Positions 1 to 5,744 of a DNA stretch of 9,690 nucleotides are shown here, in pieces. Source of the DNA: Actinomycetota bacterium (GTDB taxonomy: Bacteria; Actinomycetota; Acidimicrobiia; Acidimicrobiales; Ilumatobacteraceae); contig SXWG01000080.1 in assembly GCA_005789925.1 (NCBI GenBank), positions 1-9,690 of the forward strand, in the 5' to 3' direction. The translations under genes were made by a program, and so were the position numbers. The notes under the pieces were generated by a model that had not been told where the DNA came from, did not search any database, and saw nothing but the letters and a program-made list of their open reading frames with translations. Every line of letters begins with the position of its first letter. Within the stretch, counting starts at the first letter, position 1.

Positions 1-341
1 CGTCTGCTGCAGCGTGGACACAGTCTCCCGGAATTGGTGTGTATCCAGCAACGAAGTCAGCGGTCGAGTCGCTGACTAAGACGTATGCACTTGAACTCGG
101 GCCAGACAACATTCGCGTCAATGCGATTGGCCCTGGACTCATCGTTAGTGACGGTACGGCTGTGAACTACGAAGGCGATCGGGTGAATGAGCGCGCACAA
201 GGTGTGCCGATGCGTCGCGTAGGTGCACCCGTTGACATCGCCAATGTGGTGTCGTTCTTGGCGGGACCTGACTCATCGTATGTTTCTGGTCAAGTGATGT
301 ATGTCGATGGCGGCATCAGCGCTGGTGCACAGAAGCGCTAG
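1..341 (+). CDS. Short-chain dehydrogenase/reductase (SDR), C-terminal part, 5' end cut by window
   Basis: An open frame enters at base 3 and runs to TAG at 339-341, giving 112 residues of an SDR oxidoreductase. The catalytic Tyr and Lys are visible as YPATK (Tyr codon 42-44), preceded by an SSAAA-like serine-rich stretch that would carry the active-site Ser. Downstream are the family's RVNAIGPG segment after strand 6 and the C-terminal FLAGPDSSYVSGQVMYVDGG segment that closes classical SDRs. The Rossmann cofactor motif (TGxxxGIG) lies outside the window, so NAD/NADP preference cannot be read. SDRs reduce or oxidise alcohol/ketone groups in the cytoplasm; the substrate cannot be predicted. 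GTG at 39 is an in-frame codon inside the conserved catalytic region, not the true start. The gene converges on padR, sharing four bases at the stops (CTAG, 338-341). Confidence 0.93.
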   Translation, partial: SAAAWTQSPGIGVYPATKSAVESLTKTYALELGPDNIRVNAIGPGLIVSDGTAVNYEGDRVNERAQGVPMRRVGAPVDIANVVSFLAGPDSSYVSGQVMYVDGGISAGAQKR

Positions 342-859
342 TCGCGTTCGATTCTCGCAAGCAAGGCGATCATTGAGCTGACTGATTCATGACGCCACAT
401 TGCGACCAAGCGTGCGGCACCCGTGGCGCTGTCAACACCCTCGTCAAACTGTCGCGCAATGTTCTCAAACACCTCACGTTGATGTCGTGCCAGTTCGATG
501 TTGGAGAGACCGCGTCGACTCCGGCACACGAATTTTGCCAGTAATTCGATGCGTGCGTCACGGGGATGCGCAACGACATCATCAAGCCATTCCGTGACTT
601 CGCGCGAACCTCGTGCTGTGGTGCGGTACACCGTGCGCTCCGAGCCCTGATCTCCAGCTTCGGTCTTTGATGCGCGAATGAGCTCGGCGTCATTCAACGT
701 CTTGAGCGATCTGTAAACGAGGGGACGACGAACTCGCATGACTGCAGCAAGGCTCTCGTCGGTGTTCAACAACTTGGCGATGGCGAATCCGTGAGCTGGT
801 TGCTCGTCGATGAGGGACAGCACCAAGTGGTCAAGCACAGACGGGCTGTATAGTCTCAT
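338..859 (-). CDS. PadR-family transcriptional regulator
   Basis: This 173-residue protein matches the PadR architecture. The N-terminal winged helix covers about residues 1-90 (VLDHLVLSLIDEQPAHGFAI, then RPLVYRSLKTLNDAELI as the recognition-helix region, then VYRTTARGSREVTEWL as the wing and linker). A C-terminal helical dimerisation region follows, ending MIALLARIERD. PadR proteins are cytoplasmic repressors that respond to phenolic acids, drugs or other small ligands; the ligand is unknown here. The ATG at 857-859 sits 7 bases after a TAGATT -10 box read on the minus strand, suggesting a leaderless message. It is divergent from modA with as little as one base between starts, so it may regulate the mod genes. 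That is inference from position only: the usual molybdate regulator, ModE, is a different family. Its stop overlaps the stop of the convergent SDR gene. Confidence 0.88.
   Translation of the reverse strand: MRLYSPSVLDHLVLSLIDEQPAHGFAIAKLLNTDESLAAVMRVRRPLVYRSLKTLNDAELIRASKTEAGDQGSERTVYRTTARGSREVTEWLDDVVAHPRDARIELLAKFVCRSRRGLSNIELARHQREVFENIARQFDEGVDSATGAARLVAMWRHESVSSMIALLARIERD
849..854 (+). promoter_or_regulatory. Probable -10 box of the modABC operon (TATAGT)
   Basis: TATAGT matches the actinobacterial TANNNT consensus. Its last base is followed by 6 bases and then the GTG at 861, placing the transcription start on or next to that codon and making a leaderless modA message likely. The box lies inside the first codons of the divergent padR. 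No good -35 hexamer is evident. Confidence 0.5.
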
Positions 860-892
860 TGTGACTAATCTAGGTCGAACTGGTGTGACTAA
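860..892. repeat. Direct repeat TGTGACTAA (two copies) in the padR-modA divergent promoter
   Basis: TGTGACTAA occurs at 860-868 and again at 884-892, a 24-base period. Each copy contains a possible GTG start of modA (861 and 885). Two equal sites on nearly the same helix face could be operator half-sites for PadR, or may simply reflect similar codons (Val-Thr-Asn and Val-Thr-Lys). No binding evidence can be taken from sequence alone. Confidence 0.4.
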
Positions 893-1655
893 GTGGTCTG
901 CTGTTGTCGCAGTCGTCGCCGCCCTCGGGGTGCCGCTGTCGCGTCCAGCTCAAGCTGCCCAAGCATCGGCTGACATCAAGGGAACCATCGTGGTGTCCGC
1001 CGCTGCGTCACTCACTGACTCGTTCAAGGCACTCGCCCGCGAATTTCGGCGCACACACTCGAAAGTCAGGGTGACCTTCAATTTCGGATCAAGCTCTGCG
1101 CTCGTCTCTCAAATTCAGGCTGGTGCACCGGCCGATGTCTTCGCAGCAGCGGACGCATCGAGCATCGACAAGCTCTCGTCGACAGGTCAGGTTAACAAGT
1201 CCCCGCACATCTTTGCTCGTAACTCGCTCTCACTCGTCGTGAAGCGAGGAAATCCGCTGGGTATTAAGTCACTTACAGACATGTCGAAAGCGAGGGTGAT
1301 CTCCCTGTGCGCAAAGACTGCACCGTGTGGCATCTACGCGGCATCAGCACTTCAGCGCGCCGGAGTAAGCATCAGCGAATCAAAGGTGACACGCGGGGTC
1401 GATGCCAAAGCGACACTAGGTGCGGTAATCAATGGAGACGCCGACGCTGCCGTTGTTTATTCGACTGATGCACTGTCGTCGAAGAACGCAGTCGCAATCG
1501 TGACAATCCCACAATCACAGAACGTGACGGCGATGTATGCCATTGCACAGGTGCGTGGATCCAAGAACGCCAGGGCTGCCCAATTGTTTGTTGACTTTGT
1601 CATGTCTGCGCGCGGCCAAAAGATTCTGTCCACCTTCGGATTCTTGAAACCGTGA
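861..1655 (+). CDS. modA: Molybdate ABC transporter substrate-binding protein ModA
   Basis: ModA is the extracytoplasmic protein that captures molybdate (often also tungstate) and delivers it to ModBC. After a signal peptide (hydrophobic core SAVVAVVAALGVPL, then an Ala-rich cleavage region PAQAAQA), the mature protein shows family landmarks: VVSAAASLTDSFKAL near residues 44-58, carrying the first oxyanion-binding serine; FGSSSALVSQIQAGAPADVF, with the second serine cluster; and the late GDADAAVVYSTDA segment, which has the domain-crossing tyrosine. The C-terminus AQLFVDFVMSARGQKILSTFGF is also typical. GTG 861 is chosen because a TATAGT box lies 6 bases upstream. GTG 885 (256 residues) would give a shorter, classical signal peptide and is a real alternative; an in-frame ATG at 810 lies deep inside padR and is unlikely. 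No lipobox cysteine follows the signal peptide, unusual for a Gram-positive binding protein. The modB start follows the stop after one base. Confidence 0.94.
   Translation: MTNLGRTGVTKWSAVVAVVAALGVPLSRPAQAAQASADIKGTIVVSAAASLTDSFKALAREFRRTHSKVRVTFNFGSSSALVSQIQAGAPADVFAAADASSIDKLSSTGQVNKSPHIFARNSLSLVVKRGNPLGIKSLTDMSKARVISLCAKTAPCGIYAASALQRAGVSISESKVTRGVDAKATLGAVINGDADAAVVYSTDALSSKNAVAIVTIPQSQNVTAMYAIAQVRGSKNARAAQLFVDFVMSARGQKILSTFGFLKP
867..872 (-). promoter_or_regulatory. Probable -10 box of padR (TAGATT)
   Basis: Read on the minus strand, TAGATT ends 7 bases before the padR ATG (859-857), again the spacing of a leaderless transcript. The box lies inside the 5' end of modA if modA starts at 861. 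The two promoters would therefore interlock, and polymerase could not occupy both at once. Confidence 0.45.
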
Positions 1656-1656
1656 C

Positions 1657-2460
1657 ATGACATCGTCGACCGTCACATCACGCGTTCCGAGAGGTCTCGG
1701 CGTCATCGGGGGACTCGGCGCCCTCTTTCTTGTGTTGCCATTGTTCGGTATAGCTCGCCGCGTTGCTTGGTCGTCGTTGTGGGAGCAGCTCATGAGCGGT
1801 GAAGTGACGGAAGCACTTCGCCTCTCACTGGTTGCCTCAATTCTGGCCACTTTGTGTGCGCTGATTCTCGGTTTCCCACTCGCCTGGTTACTTGCTCGCG
1901 CTGAGTTTCGTGGTCGAGCTCTGCTGAGAGCGCTCGTCACATTACCGATGGTCATGCCGCCAGTTGTGGGTGGTATCGCACTTCTTGGCGTCTACGGGCG
2001 AACAAATGGGCTGCTTGGATCGTTCCTGTTCGACACATTCGGTGTGCAGGTGACGTTCAGTCTGACTGCTGTGGTGATTGCTGAGACCTTCGTGGCGCTT
2101 CCATTTCTCGTGCTTGCAATCGAGGGAGGCTTGCGCAGCATCGATCTTCGACACGAAGAATCAGCAGCAGTCATGGGTGCCGGACCGTGGCAACGCATGA
2201 GGCTCGTCACAATGCGGCTGTTGCGTCCCTCGTTGGTGGCTGGCGTCGCCGTGGCATGGGCGCGTGCGCTCGGAGAATTCGGCGCCACCATCACATTCGC
2301 CGGAAACATCGAAGGCCGCACACAGACCACTCCGCTCGCGGTGTACATGTTGCTCGAGTCAGACCCCGAAGCCGCATACGCCTTGAGCCTTGTGCTCGTC
2401 GTGGTGTGTGTCGCGGTGCTCTTTGCACTGCGTGATCAGTGGTTGGGGCGACGGTCGTGA
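1657..2460 (+). CDS. modB: Molybdate ABC transporter permease ModB
   Basis: This 267-residue integral membrane protein forms the homodimeric channel of the molybdate importer. Hydrophobic segments appear at about residues 13-32, 55-80, 90-112, 128-155, 190-203 and 239-258. The cytoplasmic coupling motif that contacts the ATPase is visible as EESAAVMGAGPW (residues 157-168; Glu158 and Gly164 at the conserved EAA-loop positions). The segment RALGEFGATITFAGNI (about 203-218) is characteristic of ModB and the related sulfate permease CysT. The ATG at 1657 follows the modA stop by one base, so translation is probably coupled. The end overlaps the modC start by four bases (GTGA). Confidence 0.95.
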   Translation: MTSSTVTSRVPRGLGVIGGLGALFLVLPLFGIARRVAWSSLWEQLMSGEVTEALRLSLVASILATLCALILGFPLAWLLARAEFRGRALLRALVTLPMVMPPVVGGIALLGVYGRTNGLLGSFLFDTFGVQVTFSLTAVVIAETFVALPFLVLAIEGGLRSIDLRHEESAAVMGAGPWQRMRLVTMRLLRPSLVAGVAVAWARALGEFGATITFAGNIEGRTQTTPLAVYMLLESDPEAAYALSLVLVVVCVAVLFALRDQWLGRRS

Positions 2461-3086
2461 CCCTTGAGATCACCGGCACGATTGAACGTGGCAGTTTCTC
2501 GCGACACGTGAATGTGGTGGTCGACGAGCAAGTCGTTGGTGTGGTCGGTGCCAACGGCACCGGTAAGACCTCGTTGTTGCGCGTCATCGCAGGTCTTGAT
2601 CGACTGTCCCAGGGAACCCTGGTCGTCGACGGAGAAGTGTGGGACGATCCCTTGACCAACTCGTATGTTTCAGTTGAAACACGAGGTGTGGGCATGGTGT
2701 TTCAAGATCACTCCTTGTTGCCATTTGCATCGGTCTTGGACAACGTCGCATTCCCCATACGCCGCAGTGGCAAGTCGCGTACTGTGGCGCGACACCTGGC
2801 ACGCGAGTTGTTGACTGACGCAAACTGCGCGCATCTCATTGATGTGATGCCGGACCAGTTGTCCGGCGGCCAGGCACAAAGGGTGTGCATTGTGAGGGCT
2901 CTTGCGACGTCGCCTCGAGTGGTGCTGTTGGATGAACCGCTGTCGGCGATTGATGAGTCAGGCGTGGAAGATCTACGAATGTGGCTGATGTCGCGACTGC
3001 GATTGACCTGTTCTCACTGTGTCTTGGTGAGTCATTCACGTGGTGACATCGACAGCATGTGTGACACCGTCGTCACTCTTGCCTAA
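2457..3086 (+). CDS. modC: Molybdate ABC transporter ATP-binding protein ModC, short form without C-terminal MOP/TOBE domain
   Basis: This is the ATPase that powers molybdate import with ModB. All nucleotide-binding motifs are present in the 209-residue product: Walker A GANGTGKT (residues 31-38), Q-loop Gln83, signature LSGGQ (135-139), Walker B VVLLDEP (155-161) and switch His193. The start is GTG 2457, which overlaps the modB TGA (GTGA) with a GGGG stretch about 10 bases upstream; GTG 2439 in the same frame would add six residues. Classical ModC is about 350 residues and ends in a molybdate-binding MOP/TOBE domain. Here the protein stops soon after the H-loop, so that regulatory domain is missing. 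Specificity for molybdate is assigned from modA and modB. The gene converges on sbtA with 13 bases between stops. Confidence 0.92.
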   Translation: MTLEITGTIERGSFSRHVNVVVDEQVVGVVGANGTGKTSLLRVIAGLDRLSQGTLVVDGEVWDDPLTNSYVSVETRGVGMVFQDHSLLPFASVLDNVAFPIRRSGKSRTVARHLARELLTDANCAHLIDVMPDQLSGGQAQRVCIVRALATSPRVVLLDEPLSAIDESGVEDLRMWLMSRLRLTCSHCVLVSHSRGDIDSMCDTVVTLA

Positions 3087-3099
3087 GAGGCTGAAGCAA

Positions 3100-4059
3100 T
3101 TACGCGATGAGTGCAGCGATTTCGCCGTAAAGCGGAATACCAATGATCAAGTTGAACGGGAAAGTGACTCCGAGAGCTGCGCCTAGGGACACTCCGATGT
3201 CTGCTTCGGGGAGACCAACCCGTACCGCTGCCGGTGCGGCGATGTAACTCGCACTCGCTGCCATAGCGGCAAGCACAGTTGCACCACCTTCTGACATTCC
3301 AGCAAGTGATGCCAACAGCACGCCTGCCACGCCGAACACCACGGGTAGGGCCGTGGCGAAAACGAGCAAACGAACACCTGCCCGACGAATGCTGTTGAAG
3401 CGCTGACCGGCGAGTGTCCCAAGATCAAGGAGAAACAGACAGAGCAACCCCTGGAACAGGCCTATGAAAAACGGTTCGACTTTCGTGAGGGCTTGTTCGT
3501 TTGCGATGGTTCCAATGACAATGCCACCCAACAGCAACACGACACTCTTGCCAGTCAACACTTCGTGTATGGCTGAAGACATAGAACGTCCGTGGCTGGC
3601 TCGACTTGCCAGAACCAGCGCGATGACAATGCCAGGTACTTCAAGCACAGCTACAAGTGCAGGCAGGTAGCCCTCAGCAAGTGTGTCAGCTGCACGTGTG
3701 AAGGATTCCGCCGCTGTGAATGTCACAGCCGAGACAGAGCCGTAGTGAGCGGCGATGGCCGCCGCATTGATGGTGTCGAGGCGGAGGAACGATCGGGCAA
3801 CGAGGAATGCAACAATCGGCGTCGCGACACCAAGGATGAGAGTGACAAGCACCGGCCACGCCAGCTCTGACAGAGAACTCTCCCGGAGACGCATCCCCCC
3901 TTTCAGACCGATGGCAAACAGCAGGTACGTGGACAGGAGAGAGGTGACCTGCTCGGGGAAACGTAAGTCGCTCTTGAGTAACGCAGCTCCGACTCCGAGA
4001 AGGAAGGCAAGGACGACGGGTGATCCGAGATTGAGAGACACCAGGTCGGCGATTGACAT
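3100..4059 (-). CDS. sbtA: SbtA-family sodium-dependent bicarbonate permease
   Basis: This 319-residue, almost wholly hydrophobic protein has the conserved segments of the SbtA bicarbonate transporter: LLFAIGLKGGMRL (about 46-58), AAHYGSVSAVTF (103-114) in the first half, and ASASYIAAPAAVRVGLPEA (about 268-286) followed by FPFNLIIGIPLY at the C-terminus. In cyanobacteria SbtA couples sodium entry to high-affinity bicarbonate uptake and is controlled by the PII-like protein SbtB. Here the central cytoplasmic loop (about residues 151-170) is short, accounting for a length below the roughly 370 residues of cyanobacterial SbtA. No sbtB-like gene is visible. In heterotrophs such proteins may feed carboxylases, but the substrate is inferred. 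The ATG at 4059 is 7 bases after a TAAATT box, so a leaderless message is likely; AAGGG lies too close to the ATG to serve as a normal ribosome site. A winged-helix gene lies 65 bases upstream. Confidence 0.9.
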   Translation of the reverse strand: MSIADLVSLNLGSPVVLAFLLGVGAALLKSDLRFPEQVTSLLSTYLLFAIGLKGGMRLRESSLSELAWPVLVTLILGVATPIVAFLVARSFLRLDTINAAAIAAHYGSVSAVTFTAAESFTRAADTLAEGYLPALVAVLEVPGIVIALVLASRASHGRSMSSAIHEVLTGKSVVLLLGGIVIGTIANEQALTKVEPFFIGLFQGLLCLFLLDLGTLAGQRFNSIRRAGVRLLVFATALPVVFGVAGVLLASLAGMSEGGATVLAAMAASASYIAAPAAVRVGLPEADIGVSLGAALGVTFPFNLIIGIPLYGEIAALIA

Positions 4060-4066
4060 CCCTTGA

Positions 4067-4072
4067 AATTTA
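4067..4072 (-). promoter_or_regulatory. Probable -10 box of sbtA (TAAATT)
   Basis: On the minus strand, TAAATT is followed by 7 bases and then the sbtA ATG, the same geometry seen before padR, modA, the winged-helix gene and the ars operon. This suggests that sbtA has its own leaderless promoter and need not depend on read-through from the upstream winged-helix gene. Confidence 0.45.
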
Positions 4073-4089
4073 GTAGATATCCATTACTA
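4071..4089. repeat. Inverted repeat TAGTA-N9-TACTA upstream of sbtA
   Basis: TAGTA at 4071-4075 and TACTA at 4085-4089 are exact inverted copies around a 9-base spacer that includes GATATC. One arm overlaps the probable -10 box of sbtA and the other extends toward the -35, a natural operator position. With five-base arms, chance occurrence is possible. Confidence 0.25.
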
Positions 4090-4124
4090 GAAACGAATTG
4101 CAGGTATGTTTTGTCGCCGGTGGG

Positions 4125-4403
4125 CTATTTGATTGCCCGAAGGAGGTCCCCCACGGTCTGATGAGACTCAAGGGGATGACGTAGCCGAGCTCGCCGGTTG
4201 ACGCTGTACGAGTTCCGCCGACCGATTCGGCTGATCTTGATGACGCCTTCTGCCTCAAGGTCAGTGACAATCGAGCTGACACGACGTTCGGTGATGCCGA
4301 CATCGAGGGCGATGTCTCGAAGACGAGCCTCTGAATTCCGAGCGAGGCACACGAGCACGTGGGCGTGATTACTGAGAAACGTCCAGTCGTTCACTTCAGC
4401 CAT
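4125..4403 (-). CDS. Small winged-helix (MarR/ArsR-like) transcriptional regulator
   Basis: This 92-residue protein consists of a single winged helix. It starts MAEVNDWTFLSNHAHVLVCL, continues with ARLRDIALDVGITERRVSSI as helix-turn-helix, then LEAEGVIKISRIGRRNSYSV as the beta wing, and ends RHPLESHQTVGDLLRAI. From memory, proteins with this WTFLxNHAHVL opening and RHPLExHxTVGxLL ending are widespread in actinobacteria as stand-alone DNA-binding proteins of unknown ligand. It has no sensor domain and only one cysteine, in its first helix. The ATG at 4403 is 6 bases after a TACATT box, with a palindrome immediately upstream, so a leaderless, autoregulated message is likely. It lies between P450 (36 bases upstream) and sbtA (65 bases downstream), all on one strand; sbtA is the closest candidate target. 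Confidence 0.82.
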   Translation of the reverse strand: MAEVNDWTFLSNHAHVLVCLARNSEARLRDIALDVGITERRVSSIVTDLEAEGVIKISRIGRRNSYSVNRRARLRHPLESHQTVGDLLRAIK

Positions 4404-4409
4404 GGGAAA

Positions 4410-4415
4410 AATGTA
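4410..4415 (-). promoter_or_regulatory. Probable -10 box of the winged-helix gene (TACATT)
   Basis: Read on the minus strand, TACATT is followed by 6 bases and the ATG at 4403. There is no purine-rich ribosome site in between (TTTCCC), supporting a leaderless start rather than translation from a longer P450 transcript. Confidence 0.5.
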
Positions 4416-4417
4416 GC

Positions 4418-4430
4418 CCAGTAATTCTGG
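4418..4430. promoter_or_regulatory. Palindrome CCAG-TAATT-CTGG, possible operator of the winged-helix gene
   Basis: CCAG (4418-4421) and CTGG (4427-4430) are exact inverted copies around TAATT. The palindrome ends two bases upstream of the probable -10 box, between the -35 and -10 positions, where a bound dimer would block transcription. Its ATTCTG arm recurs in an inverted pair upstream of P450. Confidence 0.35.
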
Positions 4431-4439
4431 AACTCAGTT

Positions 4440-5627
4440 TCAGTTGATGGTCATCGGGGCAAGCCGTACTCGGAGGTGCGCCACACCACGAGCCCAGAAG
4501 ACCGGAACTTCTTCGTACACCCCAGGATCGAGGACATCGCACCGTTCGACCCGACGTAGGAACTCTTCCACGGCGACGCGCGCTTCGAGACGAGCAAGTG
4601 CCGCACCTGGGCAGACATGTGGCCCGCCCCCGAAACCGAGGTGGTTACGCGGGTTCGGCCGATTGAGTCGGAACTCATGCGGGTTGTCGTACAACTCTTC
4701 ATCACGGTTCGCAGACAAAATTCCGAATGCAACTTTGTCGCGCGGGCACATCGTCTCGCCGTGCACAGTTGTTTCTTGCTCGCAGTTACGCATCAACACT
4801 TTGACGGGAGGGTCGTGACGGAGACTCTCTTCAATCGCATTGTTGATGAGGTCAGGGTTGTCGCGCAGCGCCTTCTCGATGTTCGGGTCGTTAACAATGG
4901 TCCACAGGAGGTTGCTGATCAGGTGACGAGTCGTCTCATTTCCTGAGATGAAGAGGAATACCAACTGGGTACGTGTCTCAATGTCTGTCAGACGGCGACC
5001 ATCAATCTCGGTGTTGATGAGACGAGTGATGAAGTCATCTCTTGGTGAGGTCTTGCGCTCACGAATCAGGTCATCGACGTATGCGGTGAACTCTGGGTGC
5101 GCTCCCGCAAGGCCTTCACCACGCTCGTTGCGATTCTGTGTCGGCCATGTTCCTTGCACCACCTCGTCTGACCAAGTGGCCCACTTGTTGAAGTCTTCGC
5201 GCTTCGCACCGAGCAATTCAGCGATGACATTGTTCGGGATGGGCATGACGTAGTCGTGAACCAAGTCGACGTCGGAGTCACGACTCAATAAATCATCAAG
5301 CAGCTCGTTGCTCAACTCGCGACAGAAACCCTCCATGCGGGTGATCTTGTGTGCAGCAATGGCGGAATTGATGACCTTGCGGACCTCTCCGTGGCGTGGC
5401 TCTGGTATCTCGTTGATGAGTTGCTCTTCATCGGGAACCACCACGCCTGGCTCACGGAAACTGGCGCGAAAGGTGTGAACATCTTTGGTCGCAGCCAAGA
5501 CATCGGCATTTCGCGCCAGAAACCACGCGCCTGAGGGGGTGCGAGACACCGGACAGGTGGCCCGAAGATGGGCGAGCGCGGGTGATTCCGCTGGCTCTGC
5601 CAATTGGTCGATTCCGCGTATGTCCAT
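4440..5627 (-). CDS. Cytochrome P450, soluble bacterial class
   Basis: This 395-residue protein is a full-length bacterial cytochrome P450, a haem monooxygenase that hydroxylates or otherwise oxidises a small substrate with electrons from ferredoxin or another redox partner. The C-helix region has HGEVRK (about 79-84). The I-helix oxygen-activation motif is SGNETT (228-233). The K-helix ExxR is Glu267-Arg270, and the haem-binding loop is FGGGPHVCPG with Cys339 as the axial ligand. No membrane anchor is seen, so it is cytoplasmic. The ATG at 5627 is preceded by GGGGG (5635-5639) at ribosome-site distance; no close leaderless -10 is present. No ferredoxin or ferredoxin reductase gene lies nearby, so redox partner and substrate are unknown. 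It is divergent from the ars operon across a 117-base gap. Confidence 0.95.
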   Translation of the reverse strand: MDIRGIDQLAEPAESPALAHLRATCPVSRTPSGAWFLARNADVLAATKDVHTFRASFREPGVVVPDEEQLINEIPEPRHGEVRKVINSAIAAHKITRMEGFCRELSNELLDDLLSRDSDVDLVHDYVMPIPNNVIAELLGAKREDFNKWATWSDEVVQGTWPTQNRNERGEGLAGAHPEFTAYVDDLIRERKTSPRDDFITRLINTEIDGRRLTDIETRTQLVFLFISGNETTRHLISNLLWTIVNDPNIEKALRDNPDLINNAIEESLRHDPPVKVLMRNCEQETTVHGETMCPRDKVAFGILSANRDEELYDNPHEFRLNRPNPRNHLGFGGGPHVCPGAALARLEARVAVEEFLRRVERCDVLDPGVYEEVPVFWARGVAHLRVRLAPMTIN

Positions 5628-5664
5628 TGACTACCCCCACAGGCACCTTGACCTCGCTGTTCAC

Positions 5665-5685
5665 ATTCTGCCATATCACCAGAAT
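5665..5685. repeat. Inverted repeat ATTCTG-N9-CAGAAT upstream of P450
   Basis: ATTCTG (5665-5670) and CAGAAT (5680-5685) are exact inverted copies. They lie about 38-58 bases upstream of the P450 ATG on the minus strand, where the P450 promoter should be. The same ATTCTG arm is part of the palindrome before the winged-helix gene, hinting at a shared regulator. Six-base arms make this weak evidence. Confidence 0.25.
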
Positions 5686-5712
5686 TCATCCCTCGTTCAC
5701 TCCCTTAGGGTG

Positions 5713-5730
5713 TCTCAATAAAAATTGAGA
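5713..5730. promoter_or_regulatory. ArsR-type operator (perfect palindrome TCTCAAT-AAAA-ATTGAGA)
   Basis: The two 7-base arms are exact inverted copies around AAAA. The core reads TCAA-N6-TTGA, the form of known ArsR/SmtB-family operators. It fills the spacer between the expected -35 position (near 5710-5715) and the TATTTT -10 box (5733-5738), so a bound dimer would exclude RNA polymerase. The adjacent gene encodes an ArsR-type DNA-binding domain, so autorepression of the whole ars operon is the natural reading. The P450 promoter on the other strand is close enough to be affected too. Confidence 0.75.
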
Positions 5731-5732
5731 GA

Positions 5733-5738
5733 TATTTT
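5733..5738 (+). promoter_or_regulatory. Probable -10 box of the ars operon (TATTTT)
   Basis: TATTTT is followed by CTGAGT and then the ATG at 5745, giving the 6-base spacing of a leaderless start. A weak GAG near the ATG is too close to act as a normal ribosome site. Confidence 0.55.
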
Positions 5739-5744
5739 CTGAGT

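Noticed and set aside
1515..1955. Minus-strand open frame of 146 codons across the modA-modB junction
   Set aside because: It is antisense to two well-supported transporter genes, has low-complexity Arg/Ser/Thr content, and shows no recognisable domain.
3061..3076. Hairpin GTGAC-ACCGTC-GTCAC at the end of modC as an intrinsic terminator for the convergent modC/sbtA pair
   Set aside because: The stem is only five pairs, lies inside the coding sequence, and is not followed by a T-rich run on either strand.
4444..4946. Plus-strand open frames of about 110-125 codons across the P450 gene
   Set aside because: They run antisense to a P450 with all catalytic motifs intact, are rich in Arg and Ser as shadow frames are, and resemble no family.
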